A stretch of 64,000 bases of DNA from Serinicoccus sediminis (GCF_004153545.1 NZ_SDVA01000010.1:1-64000), one strand, 5' to 3'; shown: positions 8,962 through 19,449, counted from the stretch's first letter. The notes: generated by a model not told the origin, from the letters alone. Numbers and translations: made by a program.

Positions 8962-10595
8962 CCCCGCCGGGGCCGAGCACCCGGATCGCCGGCCAGGGGC
9001 TGCTGGCCGCGGCTGGGGTCGTCGCGGCCACGACGTTGCTCGCCCGGGTGGCCGGGGTCGCGCGGTGGGTGGCCTTCTCCGAGGCGGTGGGGACCACCTG
9101 CCTGGGCGGGGTCTACGTCACGGTCAACCAGGTCCCCAACGTCCTGTTCGAGATCGCCGCCGGTGGTGCGCTCGCCGCCGTGGCGGTGCCCCTGGTCGCG
9201 CGGCACCTGCAGGCGGGCGACGAGGAGCAGGCGGACCGGACCGCGTCGGCGCTGCTCGGCTGGGCCCTGCTCGTCCTCGTCCCGCTCACCCTCCTGGCGG
9301 CGTTGCTCGCCGGGCCGCTCACCACGGCGCTGCTGACCTCCACCGGCGCCGGCGGCTGCGACCCGGTGGCGGCGGAGCGGGCGGGTCGTCTCATGCTGCT
9401 CCTCTTCGCGCCGCAGGTGGTGCTCTACGGCGTCGGCATCGTGCTGACCGGCGTGCTGCAGGCGCACCGCCGCTTCCTCGCCGCGGCGGTGGCCCCGCTG
9501 CTCTCCAGCGTCGTGGTCATCGCCGTCTACCTCGCGGTCGGCGCCACCGTCGACGCGGACGTCCCGCTGGCCCAGGTGCCCGACCGCACCCTGCTCCTGC
9601 TGGCCGGCGGCACCACGCTCGGGGTGGCCGCCCTCAGCCTGCCGCTGCTCCTGCCCGTCGCCCGGGCCGGGGTGCGCTGGCGACCGACGCTGCGCTTCCC
9701 GCCCGGTGCGGGACGCGCGGCCGGCGCGCTGGCCCTCGCCGGGGTGGTGACCGTGGGGGCCCAGCAGGTCTTCACCGTCGCCGTGCTGGTCGTCGCCAAC
9801 AGCACCGGCGTCGGCGGCATCACCGTCTGGACCTACGCCCAGACGGTCTACCTGCTCCCGTACGCCGTGCTGGTGGTCCCGCTGGCGACCGCCGCCTTCC
9901 CCCGCCTGGTGGGCGAGGCGCAGCAGACCCGGCCGGTGCTGCGGCGGACGGTGACAGCTGTCGTGGTGGCGGGGGTGGCGGGGGCCGCGGCTCTCGTCGC
10001 GGCGCGGGCGGAGGTGGGCGCCGCCTTCCTGGCTCTCGACGCCGGTGCCGAGGGGGCGGGGCAGGAGGCGCTGCAGGCCCTCCCTGCCGCCCTGGCCACC
10101 CTCGCGCCCGGCCTCGTCGGCTTCGGGCTCGTCGCGTTGCTCACCCGGGCGCTCTACGTCGTCGGGCGGCCACGGGCGGCGGCGGCCGGGGCTGCCTCCG
10201 GCTGGGTCCTGGCGGCCGTGGTGGGTCTGGCCGGGGCGCAGACGGCGGCCCGAGAAGGGGTCACCGGGGTCCTGGTCCTGCTGTCCGCCGCGTCGTCGGT
10301 GGGCATGCTCGTCTCCGCGCTGGTCCTCGCGTGGTCGGTGCGGCGGGCCTGGGGCGCCGACGCGCTCGCCGGGCTGCCCCGCGCCCTGCTCGTGTCGCTG
10401 GCGGGTGGCGTCGTCGGGGTGCTGCTGGCGGGTCTGCTGCCGGGCGCTCCCGCCGGTCTGGCCGGTGCGGTCGGCCTGGGCGTGGTGCGTGGCCTGCTGG
10501 CCCTGGCCGCGGTCCTCGGTCTCGTGCTGCTGCTCGACCGGGAGGCGGCGGCACCGATCCGGGACCGGCTCCGACGGCGGGCCGGTCGCGGGTGA
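8958..10595 (+). CDS. murJ: MurJ/MviN-family lipid II flippase
   Basis: A 545-residue polytopic membrane protein. From GTG 8958 (GTGA overlap) it carries the MviN signature region GVARWVAFSEAVG and YVTVNQVPNVLFEIAAGGAL, then about 14 hydrophobic segments, including an ALAGVVTVGAQQVFTVAVLV span and WTYAQTVYLLPYAVLVVPLA. MOP-superfamily members of this type move lipid-linked peptidoglycan precursor across the membrane. Located between an MraY-like transferase and a glycosyltransferase. Actinobacteria often encode a second MurJ near the origin with a kinase-like tail; this one lacks such a tail and could be a paralogue. Confidence 0.88.
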   Translation: MTPPGPSTRIAGQGLLAAAGVVAATTLLARVAGVARWVAFSEAVGTTCLGGVYVTVNQVPNVLFEIAAGGALAAVAVPLVARHLQAGDEEQADRTASALLGWALLVLVPLTLLAALLAGPLTTALLTSTGAGGCDPVAAERAGRLMLLLFAPQVVLYGVGIVLTGVLQAHRRFLAAAVAPLLSSVVVIAVYLAVGATVDADVPLAQVPDRTLLLLAGGTTLGVAALSLPLLLPVARAGVRWRPTLRFPPGAGRAAGALALAGVVTVGAQQVFTVAVLVVANSTGVGGITVWTYAQTVYLLPYAVLVVPLATAAFPRLVGEAQQTRPVLRRTVTAVVVAGVAGAAALVAARAEVGAAFLALDAGAEGAGQEALQALPAALATLAPGLVGFGLVALLTRALYVVGRPRAAAAGAASGWVLAAVVGLAGAQTAAREGVTGVLVLLSAASSVGMLVSALVLAWSVRRAWGADALAGLPRALLVSLAGGVVGVLLAGLLPGAPAGLAGAVGLGVVRGLLALAAVLGLVLLLDREAAAPIRDRLRRRAGRG

Positions 10596-10605
10596 GGAGC
10601 GTGTC

Positions 10606-11763
10606 ATGAGGGTGCTGCTCGTGGTCGGTGTCGTCGGTGGCGGAGTGGGCCGCCACGTGCGACAGCTGGCGGAGGACCTCGTGTCCAGCGGGCACCAGGT
10701 GGTGGTCGCCTGCCCGGAGGTCGTGGCCGACCGGTTCGACCTCGCCGCCACCGGGGCCACGGTGCGGCCGGTCGAGGTCGGCGTCGCCGCACCACCGGCC
10801 TGGGCCCGCGCCCTCTCGGGTCTGCGCGTGCTGGCGCGCGGGGCCGACGTGGTGCACGCCCACGGTGTCCGCGCCGGAGCGGCTGCGGCCCTCGCCGCGG
10901 GCGGCGGCCGGCGGGGGACACCTCCGCCCGGCGACGCGGCTTCATCCCCGCGGACCCCCGTCGTGGTCACGAGCCACAACGGCCCACCCTCCGGGCGCTC
11001 CGCAGGCCTGGTGTATGCCGTGCTCGAGGCCGCCGTCTGCCGCCGGGCCGACCTCGTCCTCGGGGTCTCCGCGGACCTGGTGGAGCGGGCCCGCAGGCGC
11101 GGGGCCCGGGCGACGCTGCTCGCCGTCGTGCCGTCCACGGCCGCCGCGCCGACGACCGACGCGCAGCGGCACGACGCGGCGCGCACGCTGCGGGCCGAGC
11201 TCGGGGTGGCGCCCACCGCCGCCGTCGTCCTCACCGCCGGCCGGCTGGCGGAGCAGAAGCGGGTGGACCTGCTCGTCGAGGCCCACCGGCGGCTGGTGTC
11301 CGAGGCCCGGCCGGGTGACGCGCCGGTGCTCATCGTCGCGGGCGACGGCCCGCTCGCCGGCGAGCTGCGGGAGCAGGCGGCCCGGGGTGGGGGAGAGGTG
11401 CGCTTCCTCGGGCACCGCGACGACGTGCCGGCGCTGCTCGCGGCGGCGGACGTGGTGGTGTCGTCGGCGGACTGGGAGGGGCAACCGCTGGTCCTGCAGG
11501 AGGCGCTGGCCGCGGGCGCACCCCTGGTCGCCACGGACGTGGGGGGCACGGCCGACCTCCTGGACGGTGCCGGGGTCCTGGTCCCGGCGGGTTCGCCGGG
11601 GGCGCTGGCCCGGGCCGTCTCCGGCCTGCTGGCCGACCCGGCGGCCCGGGCAGACCTGTCCGCCCGGGCCCGGGCCCGCGCCGACCGGCTGCCCTCCCGG
11701 CAGGACGCGCTCGACGCCGTGCTCACGGCATACCGCGCCGTGCTGCCTCCCCCGGTCGCCTGA
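10606..11763 (+). CDS. GT4-family glycosyltransferase
   Basis: A 385-residue GT-B glycosyltransferase. The N-terminal domain begins MRVLLVVGVVGGGVGRHVRQ. The C-terminal domain has VLTAGRLAEQKRVDLLVEA, the FLGHRDDVPALLAAADVVV segment and the E-x7-E nucleotide-sugar motif in EGQPLVLQEALAAGAPLVAT. ATG 10606 lies 10 bases after the murJ stop with GGTGAGGAG as ribosome site. Sugar donor and acceptor are not readable. The placement after an MraY-like enzyme and MurJ suggests decoration of a lipid-linked envelope precursor; that link is inference. Confidence 0.88.
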   Translation: MRVLLVVGVVGGGVGRHVRQLAEDLVSSGHQVVVACPEVVADRFDLAATGATVRPVEVGVAAPPAWARALSGLRVLARGADVVHAHGVRAGAAAALAAGGGRRGTPPPGDAASSPRTPVVVTSHNGPPSGRSAGLVYAVLEAAVCRRADLVLGVSADLVERARRRGARATLLAVVPSTAAAPTTDAQRHDAARTLRAELGVAPTAAVVLTAGRLAEQKRVDLLVEAHRRLVSEARPGDAPVLIVAGDGPLAGELREQAARGGGEVRFLGHRDDVPALLAAADVVVSSADWEGQPLVLQEALAAGAPLVATDVGGTADLLDGAGVLVPAGSPGALARAVSGLLADPAARADLSARARARADRLPSRQDALDAVLTAYRAVLPPPVA

Positions 11764-11803
11764 GCTCCGGCCCTCCCGACCCCGCGCCGGGACGCCGCCG
11801 TGA

Positions 11804-13575
<1,772 letters not shown>

Positions 13576-13576
<1 letters not shown>

Positions 13577-14178
13577 TGACGCTCTCCGCACCCCGCCTGG
13601 ACCTCACCCAGCTCGTCGACCTGCCCGGGTCGCGCCGCGTCCGGCACTCCGAGGTCGCGATGCACGGCGCCGTCTGGGACGTCCACCGTGACGAGGTCGA
13701 GCTCGACGACGGCCCGGCGAGCCGGGAGTACGTCCACCACACCGGGGCCGTCGCTGTCCTGGCCGTCCGCGAGGACCGGGGCGCGCCGGAGATCTTCGTC
13801 ATCCGCCAGTACCGCCACCCCATCGCCGCCGAGGACTGGGAGGTCCCGGCCGGGCTGCTGGACGTCGAGGGCGAGCCGCCGGTGGAGGCGGCGCGCCGCG
13901 AGCTGGCCGAGGAGGCGGACCTGCGGGCCGAGCACTGGGAGCCACTGGTCTCGTTCACGCCGTCCCCGGGCGGCCTGGACGAGACGATCCACGTCTTCGT
14001 CGCCACCGGGCTCGCCGACGTGCCCGAGTCGCAGCGGCACGCCCGTGAGGGCGAGGAGGCGGGTATGCCGTCCGGCTGGGTCCGCCTGGACGACGCGGTG
14101 ACCGCGGTGCTCACCGGGCAGGTGCACAACGGTCCGCTCATGCTGTCGGTCCTGGCGCTGCATACCCGCCGGTCCTGA
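13576..14178 (+). CDS. Nudix hydrolase (ADP-ribose pyrophosphatase type)
   Basis: A 200-residue Nudix enzyme. The Nudix box reads GLLDVEGEPPVEAARREL followed by AEEADL (near residue 95), with all catalytic Glu residues, and an upstream VRQYRHP-like segment (VIRQYRHPIAAEDWEVPAG) typical of ADP-ribose pyrophosphatases. It likely hydrolyses ADP-ribose or related nucleoside diphosphates. Coupled to pyrG by a one-base TGATG overlap, the usual actinobacterial order. The xerD-parA-scpA-scpB genes that commonly follow are absent here. Confidence 0.92.
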
Positions 14179-14245
14179 GGGAGGCCACCGGCGCGTCCCG
14201 ACGCGCCGACCCCCCACCGTGCTCCCGACGAGGGGATGTGTCAGG

Positions 14246-14260
14246 CTGACGTGACGTCAG
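14246..14260. promoter_or_regulatory. Palindromic operator candidate before sugar porter
   Basis: CTGACGT-G-ACGTCAG is a perfect 7-1-7 inverted repeat, 41 bases upstream of the sugar porter ATG, overlapping a weak -10-like CAGGCT at 14242-14247. A site differing at only 2 of 15 positions occurs at 50281-50295 before the peptide ABC operon. The binding protein is unknown. Confidence 0.5.
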
Positions 14261-14300
14261 GCGGGGGACCGTCACCGTCATCGTCGGCAAGGGAGCAGAC

Positions 14301-15680
14301 ATGTCACCACTCGTCCTGCGCAGCGCGATCATCGCGGCCCTGGGGGGTCTGCTGTTCGGCTTCGACACGGCCGTCATCTCGGGCACCACCTCGGACCTGA
14401 CCGAGGTGTTCGGGCTGTCCGGCTTCGCGCTCGGCTTCACCGTCGCCACGGCCCTCATCGGGACCGTCATCGGGGCCGCCTACGCCGGGCTCGGCAAACC
14501 GGCCGACCGCTTCGGCCGCAAACCGGTGCTCATCGTCATCGGGGTGCTCTACGTGGTCTCGGCGCTCGGCAGCGCCCTGGCGACCGACTGGGTCGTCTTC
14601 ATGGTGTTCCGCTTCGTCGGCGGTCTCGGGGTCGGGGCCGCCACCTCGGTGGCGCCCATCTACAACGCCGAGGTCGCGCCGCCGCGGCACCGGGGCCGTC
14701 TCGTCGGGCTCTTCCAGTTCAACATCACGGTGGGCATCCTGCTGGCCTACGTCTCCAACTTCGCCATCCTCAACCTCTTCCCGGAGGAGACCGCGTGGCG
14801 GTGGATGTTCGGGGCGGAGGCGCTGCCGGCGCTGGTCTTCGCGCTGCTGGTGTTCCTCGTCCCCGAGAGCCCGCGGTGGCTCATGGCGGTGGGCCGCGAC
14901 GACGAGGCCCGCGAGGTCATCGAACAGCTCTCCTCCGACGAGGAGGAGGCGCGGGTGCAGCGCGAGGAGATCAAGGAGGCGCTCGAGGTCGAGGGCGACA
15001 GCGCCAAGGTGCCGTTCTTCACCCAGGGGCACCGGAAGGTCATCCTGCTGGCCTTCGCGATCGCCGCCTTCAACCAGCTGGGTGGCATCAACGCGGTGCT
15101 CTACTACGCCCCCTCGATCTTCGAGAGCGCCGGGCTCGGCGAGAGCGCGGCCTTCCTCAACAGCGCCGGCGTGGGGCTGGTGAACCTGCTGGCCACCATC
15201 CTGGCGCTGACCCTGATCGACAGGGTCGGGCGACGCTTCCTCATGCTGGTCTGCTCGGCCGGCTACGTCCTGACGCTCGGTCTGCTGACCGTGCTGTTCT
15301 TCGCCTACGAGGGCAGCTTCAGCGGGGTCACGAGCGGGCTCGTGGTCGCCAGCACGATGCTCTTCGTCGGGGTGCACGCCTTCGGCCAGGGCGCGGTCAT
15401 CTGGGTCTTCATCGCCGAGATCTTCCCCAACGCCATCCGGGCGCGCGGTCAGTCCTTCGGGGCGCTCACCCACTGGACCTTCGCCGCCGCGATCTCCTGG
15501 TCGTTCCCGGCGATCGCCGGTGGTCTCGGTGGCGGGGCCGCCTTCCTGCTCTTCTTCCTCGGCGGGGTCGCCATGACGGTGTGGACCATCAAGGTCATGC
15601 CGGAGACGAAGGGCATCCCGCTGGAGGAGATGCAGGAGAAGCTCGACCTGTCCGGCAGCGCCGCCATGGAGGCGCGGTAG
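14301..15680 (+). CDS. MFS sugar porter
   Basis: A 459-residue, 12-helix major-facilitator transporter of the sugar porter family. Signatures: GGLLFGFDTAVISG in helix 1, GKPADRFGRKP in the 2-3 loop, PESPRWLM before the central loop, QLGGINAVLYYAPSIF in helix 7, DRVGRRFLM, and PETKGIPLEEMQ at the C-terminus. Substrate is likely a hexose, pentose or inositol taken up with protons (family knowledge). ATG 14301 has AAGGGAGCAG upstream. It is monocistronic, following a 120-base intergenic with an operator-like palindrome, so it is probably regulated separately from the pyrG run. Confidence 0.93.
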   Translation: MSPLVLRSAIIAALGGLLFGFDTAVISGTTSDLTEVFGLSGFALGFTVATALIGTVIGAAYAGLGKPADRFGRKPVLIVIGVLYVVSALGSALATDWVVFMVFRFVGGLGVGAATSVAPIYNAEVAPPRHRGRLVGLFQFNITVGILLAYVSNFAILNLFPEETAWRWMFGAEALPALVFALLVFLVPESPRWLMAVGRDDEAREVIEQLSSDEEEARVQREEIKEALEVEGDSAKVPFFTQGHRKVILLAFAIAAFNQLGGINAVLYYAPSIFESAGLGESAAFLNSAGVGLVNLLATILALTLIDRVGRRFLMLVCSAGYVLTLGLLTVLFFAYEGSFSGVTSGLVVASTMLFVGVHAFGQGAVIWVFIAEIFPNAIRARGQSFGALTHWTFAAAISWSFPAIAGGLGGGAAFLLFFLGGVAMTVWTIKVMPETKGIPLEEMQEKLDLSGSAAMEAR

Positions 15681-15693
15681 GGAGCACCTCGCC

Positions 15694-15760
15694 CGGGCGT
15701 CGGCGCGGCTGGGCTCCTGCCGGCCCGGTCGACGCCCGTGGTCTCCCCCTCAGAGGGGGA
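15694..15760. terminator. Convergent-gene terminator candidates
   Basis: Between the converging sugar porter and the - strand gene lie a 9-bp stem (CGGGCGTCG 15694-15702 with 15730-15738, 27-base loop with internal pairing) and a tight hairpin TCCCCCT-CAG-AGGGGGA (15744-15760) that overlaps the - strand stop codon. Neither has a U tract, so assignment rests on position and pairing only. Confidence 0.4.
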
Positions 15761-16574
15761 TGACGGTGACCCCGAGCAGCCAGCTGAGCAGCTGGGCGCC
15801 GGCCGTCAGGAGGAACGAGCCGAGCAGCAGGACGGCGAAGCCGTAGCCACCCGTCGACCGCTGCTGCGGTGCCGGCGTGCGGTGGTCGCGCCAGCCGCCC
15901 TCCTCCCAGATCGCGTAGGCCAGCACCCCCAGGCCCGCCGGCAGGCCGATCAGCCAGAACCAGAACCACCGGGTGCCGTGCACCGGGGCGCGCCCGAACA
16001 CGACGCGCAGCAGCATGCTGAGCGCCAGGACGAGACCCAGCAGGCCGTGCGCCTGGGCGACCGAGCCCCGCCCGGACGCCGCGACCGTGGAGGGCAGCCC
16101 GCTGGTCACCAGCTCCGCCTCGATCCACTCCATCTCCGACTCCGTCCAGGACCCCCAGCCGGTCGTGCTCAGCGCCAGGCGGTCCGGGACCACCAGGCGC
16201 GGCCGTGAACCGGCCACGGTGTAGACCACGACGGCCGTGCCGGTGCGCACATCCTCCACGGACGCCGGGGCCAGATCCTGTCCCGTCCACCACCCGGCGG
16301 TCGAGGAGCTCACCCCTCCGGGCCGGTCCGCGACCAGCTCGAAGCTGGTCATCCTGCCGTACGACAGGTCCTCCACCGCCTGGCTGTGGTGGACCAGCTG
16401 ATGACCGCCCAGGAGCGACAGCAGGGCCCACGCCGCCCAGAGCAGGATGACCGCGATGCCGGCGATGCGGCGGGCCCACCGGTCAGCACCCTGGCGACGG
16501 CCCGGCGCCCCGCGACCCCGGGCCGGCTCGGGGGAGGCATACCCCGGTCCCTGCCCGGCACGCGTCGTGGCCAC
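15750..16574 (-). CDS. Orphan membrane protein, function unknown
   Basis: A 274-residue protein from a GTG start at 16574. A charged, Gly/Pro/Arg-rich cytoplasmic tail (1-35) is followed by a membrane helix ([20 protein letters not shown]), a roughly 105-residue extracytoplasmic domain with [19 protein letters not shown] and [13 protein letters not shown], then three hydrophobic helices near the C-terminus including [21 protein letters not shown] recognise no family. It is transcribed against its neighbours and sits alone between the sugar porter and aspS. Confidence 0.7.
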   Translation of the reverse strand: MATTRAGQGPGYASPEPARGRGAPGRRQGADRWARRIAGIAVILLWAAWALLSLLGGHQLVHHSQAVEDLSYGRMTSFELVADRPGGVSSSTAGWWTGQDLAPASVEDVRTGTAVVVYTVAGSRPRLVVPDRLALSTTGWGSWTESEMEWIEAELVTSGLPSTVAASGRGSVAQAHGLLGLVLALSMLLRVVFGRAPVHGTRWFWFWLIGLPAGLGVLAYAIWEEGGWRDHRTPAPQQRSTGGYGFAVLLLGSFLLTAGAQLLSWLLGVTVIPL

Positions 16575-16676
16575 CCGATCGTCCCGCCCTCGATCCGTGC
16601 CTCAGGGTGGCACGGCATCCCGCCCGCGGCAGGTCGACGCGGCCCGCTCCGGTGCCGGACGTCGCCCGTCGACCCG

Positions 16677-16682
16677 TAGACT
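16677..16682 (+). promoter_or_regulatory. -10 element of the aspS leader
   Basis: TAGACT, identical to the elements before pyrG, efp and metK. Transcription would begin near 16689, three bases before the first paired base of the T-box stem I, which supports both calls. No good -35 is visible. Confidence 0.65.
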
Positions 16683-16691
16683 GGTCCCGTT

Positions 16692-16929
16692 CCCGGGGCG
16701 GAGTGACGACCCGCCGGGGTGGACGAGGACCGAGGCGCAGGCATACCTCGCGACCGTGACACCCGCCCGGGGCCGCGCGTCCGGCGAGACCGACGAGAGG
16801 CCGAGGTCCCCTCGGCGAAGGTGTGGTGGCACCGCGACCTGGCCCCCGCCCACACCTCCCGGGCTGCCTTGGCGGGCCGGGTCGTCGCATCGACAGATCC
16901 TCCGGCGCGCCGCACCGAGAGGAGAGATC
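16692..16929 (+). ncRNA. T-box riboswitch (Asp specifier) in the aspS leader
   Basis: Stem I: CCC(16692-16694) and GGGCGG(16696-16701) pair with CCGCCC(16763-16768) and GGG(16769-16771), leaving an AGTGA / GACAC internal loop whose specifier is GAC (16758-16760), an Asp codon followed by A. A short arm CGAGG/CCTCG (16731-16750) caps it. A hairpin GCCGAGG-TCC-CCTCGGC (16800-16816) resembles stem III. The T-box core has GGTGTGG (16820-16826) paired with CCACACC (16850-16856), GCG (16834-16836) paired with CGC (16847-16849), and a 7-base bulge TGGCACC (16827-16833). TGGC complements GCCA, the 3' end of tRNA-Asp with discriminator G. Downstream, GATCCTCC (16896-16903) can sequester the SD in GGAGAGATC (16921-16929), and there is no terminator, so control is probably translational. 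Stem I is short, as in actinobacterial ileS T-boxes. Confidence 0.88.
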
Positions 16930-18726
16930 ATGCTTCGCACCCACGAGTCGGGCACCCTGCGGCCCGAGCACGTCGGCCAGACCGTCACCCTCACCGGCTG
17001 GGTGGCCCGACGCCGCGACCACGGCGGCGTCGCCTTCATCGACCTGAGGGACGCCAGCGGCGTCGTCCAGGTCGTCGCGCGTGACGAGGTGCTGACCGGC
17101 ACCGCGCACGACCTGCGCAGCGAGTACTGCGTCAAGGTCGTCGGTGAGGTCACCGCCCGTGCCGAGAAGGACGTCAACCCCGAGCTGCCGACCGGGGGCA
17201 TCGACGTCGTCGCCACGGAGATCGAGGTGCTCAGCGCCTCGGCGCCGTTGCCCTTCCAGATCGACGAGCGGGTCAGCGTCGGCGAGGAGGCGCGGCTGCG
17301 CCACCGCTACCTCGACCTCCGCCGGCCCGGTGCCGGCGCGGCGGGTCAGAACCTGCGCCTGCGCTCGAAGGTCAACGCCGCCGCCCGCACCGTGCTCGCC
17401 GAGCGCGACTTCGTCGAGGTCGAGACGCCGACCCTGACGCGGTCGACCCCGGAGGGCGCCCGCGACTTCCTCGTGCCGGCGCGCCTGCAGCCGGGCAGCT
17501 GGTACGCCCTGCCGCAGAGCCCGCAGCTGTTCAAGCAGCTGCTCATGGTGGCCGGCATGGAGCGCTACTACCAGATCGCCCGGTGCTACCGGGACGAGGA
17601 CTTCCGGGCCGACCGGCAGCCGGAGTTCACCCAGCTCGACATCGAGATGAGCTTCGTCGAGCAGGACGACGTCATCGAGCTCGGCGAGGCCGTCGCGGCC
17701 GCCGTGTGGCGGACCATCGGGGTCGAGCTCACGACGCCCTTCCCGCGGATGACGTATGCCGAGGCCATGCGGCGCTACGGGTCGGACAAGCCGGACCTGC
17801 GGTTCGGGGTCGAGCTCGTCGAGTGCACCGACTACTTCGCGGAGACACCGTTCCGGGTGTTCCAGGCCGAGTACGTCGGGGCGGTCGTCATGCCCGGCGG
17901 GGGCAGCCAGCCGCGACGCCAGTTCGACGCGTGGCAGGAGTGGGCCAAGCAGCGGGGCGCCAAGGGCCTTGCCTACGTCACCGTGGGCGAGGACGGCACG
18001 CTGGGCGGACCGGTGGCCAAGAACCTCACGGACGCCGAGCGGGACGGGCTCGCCGCCCACGTGGGTGCCGAGCCCGGGGACTGCGTCTTCTTCGCCGCCG
18101 GCGCCACCAAGGCCTCCCGTGCCCTGCTGGGCGCGGCGCGCCAGGAGATCGCCGAGCGGGTCGGGCTGGTGGACGAGGACGCGTGGAGCTTCCTCTGGGT
18201 CGTCGACGCGCCGCTGTTCGAGCCGGCCGGCGACGCCGTCGCCGCGGGGGACGTGGCCGTCGGCGCCGGGGCCTGGACCGCGGTGCACCACGCCTTCACC
18301 TCGCCCAAGGCGGAGTTCCTCGACTCCCTGGAGGAGGACCCGGGCGCCGCGCTGGCCTACGCCTACGACCTGGTGTGCAACGGCAACGAGATCGGGGGCG
18401 GGTCCATCCGTATCCACCGCCGCGACGTGCAGGAGCGCGTCTTCGCCATCATGGGGCTCTCCCCGGAGCAGGCGCAGGAGAAGTTCGGGTTCCTCCTGGA
18501 GGCGTTCAAGTTCGGCGCCCCGCCGCACGGTGGGATCGCCTTCGGCTGGGACCGCATCGTCGCGCTGCTCGCCGGCACGGACTCCATCCGCGACGTCATC
18601 GCCTTCCCCAAGTCGGGGGGTGGCTTCGACCCGCTGACCGCCGCACCGGCGCCCATCACGCCGGAGCAGCGCAAGGAGGCGGGTGTGGACGCCGAGCCGG
18701 AGCCGGAGCAGCCCGAGACCGCCTGA
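16930..18726 (+). CDS. aspS: Aspartate--tRNA ligase
   Basis: Class II aminoacyl-tRNA synthetase, 598 residues. N-terminal OB-fold anticodon-binding domain ([20 protein letters not shown]), motif 2 around [20 protein letters not shown], the bacterial GAD insert domain (about 310-420) and motif 3 [19 protein letters not shown] 16930 is set by GAGAGGAG at 16918-16924 and by the OB-fold start; the longer open frame runs through the leader RNA. Whether it also charges tRNA-Asn (non-discriminating) cannot be decided here. Preceded by a T-box that should raise translation when tRNA-Asp is uncharged. The C-terminal tail is acidic and overlaps a tandem repeat. Confidence 0.98.
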   Translation: MLRTHESGTLRPEHVGQTVTLTGWVARRRDHGGVAFIDLRDASGVVQVVARDEVLTGTAHDLRSEYCVKVVGEVTARAEKDVNPELPTGGIDVVATEIEVLSASAPLPFQIDERVSVGEEARLRHRYLDLRRPGAGAAGQNLRLRSKVNAAARTVLAERDFVEVETPTLTRSTPEGARDFLVPARLQPGSWYALPQSPQLFKQLLMVAGMERYYQIARCYRDEDFRADRQPEFTQLDIEMSFVEQDDVIELGEAVAAAVWRTIGVELTTPFPRMTYAEAMRRYGSDKPDLRFGVELVECTDYFAETPFRVFQAEYVGAVVMPGGGSQPRRQFDAWQEWAKQRGAKGLAYVTVGEDGTLGGPVAKNLTDAERDGLAAHVGAEPGDCVFFAAGATKASRALLGAARQEIAERVGLVDEDAWSFLWVVDAPLFEPAGDAVAAGDVAVGAGAWTAVHHAFTSPKAEFLDSLEEDPGAALAYAYDLVCNGNEIGGGSIRIHRRDVQERVFAIMGLSPEQAQEKFGFLLEAFKFGAPPHGGIAFGWDRIVALLAGTDSIRDVIAFPKSGGGFDPLTAAPAPITPEQRKEAGVDAEPEPEQPETA

Positions 18727-18740
18727 GACCGCCTGAGACC
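18711..18740 (+). repeat. Three 10-bp tandem copies across the aspS stop
   Basis: GCCCGAGACC, GCCTGAGACC and GCCTGAGACC stand head to tail. The second copy supplies the aspS stop codon TGA. One unit more or less shifts the frame end by 10 bases, so the array looks like a slippage duplication that created or preserved the stop. Confidence 0.7.
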
Positions 18741-18742
18741 TG

Positions 18743-18774
18743 GTGGCCGGCTGCGAGGTGGAGCGGCCGGCCAC
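18743..18774. terminator. Hairpin after aspS, possible bidirectional terminator
   Basis: GTGGCCGGC (18743-18751) pairs perfectly with GCCGGCCAC (18766-18774) around a 14-base loop. It lies between the converging aspS and HNH genes. There is no U tract. Confidence 0.45.
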
Positions 18775-18912
18775 GGGGCCTGCGTTCGAGCAGGGTCGCC
18801 CGGACGGTAGGAGTTCTAGGTCTGGGCAGCCGGCCAGATGATGGCCCACGAGGCGGGTCAGGGTGACGGGGGCGCCGGACCGGCCTCCGGTCCGCCCCGC
18901 CCCTGCCCAGCG

Positions 18913-18996
18913 GCGGCCGACACCGACCCCACGGCGGGCGACATCGGCCCCGCGGCGGGCGACACACGCCCGGCGGCGGGCGACACCGGCCCCTGC
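18913..18996 (-). repeat. 21-bp tandem repeat in HNH gene 3' end
   Basis: Four copies with exact 21-base spacing (starts at 18913, 18934, 18955, 18976), each beginning GCGG(G/C)CGAC. They encode 7-residue units PVSPAAG, RVSPAAG, PMSPAVG and SVSAAAG at the C-terminal tail of the endonuclease, after the HNH domain. Confidence 0.8.
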
Positions 18997-19365
18997 GCGC
19001 CATGGCCGTTTTGCCCGACCCGCGGCGAGATCCTCGGGAGCACAGCGCTCGCACGGAGGTAGAGGGTCGGGGGCACGGCGGCCTGCCGGGGACGCTCGCG
19101 GGCCTGGTTGCAGCGCTGGCACAACCCCTGTCCGTTGCTGAGATCGGTCGAACCGCCGTCTCGGTGCCGGACCCGGTGGTCGACGTGCCGGATGGGAGCG
19201 CCGCACCACGGCGTCCGGCAGGAGCGGTCCCGGCTGACGACGAGCGCCCGCTGCGCCTCGCTGAAGAACCGTCGACGGCTGTCCCGCGCGAAGACCTCTC
19301 CCGAGAGCGGGTCGGCGTACAACCGGCGGACGAAGACCCGGGCAGCGGTGACGTCGGCGTCGGGC

Positions 19366-19449
19366 AGCGAGCCGTCGTCGGAGAGTGGGCCGTCGGCGGG
19401 TAGCGAGCCGTCGTCGGAGAGTGGGCCGTCGGCGGTCAGCGAGCCGTGG
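19366..19449 (-). repeat. 36-bp tandem repeat in HNH gene linker
   Basis: Copies start at 19366, 19402 and 19438 (third partial), nearly identical, each containing AGCGAGCCGTCGTCGGAGAG. They encode 12-residue units such as DGPLSDDGSLPA in the linker between DUF222 and the HNH domain. Copy number changes would keep the reading frame. Confidence 0.82.

Noticed and set aside
8694-11726. Open frame of 1010 residues antisense to murJ and the GT4 gene
   Set aside because: Composition is dominated by Ser, Arg, Gly, Gln and Pro with no domain, as expected for the complement of GC3-rich coding sequence; the + strand genes are well supported.
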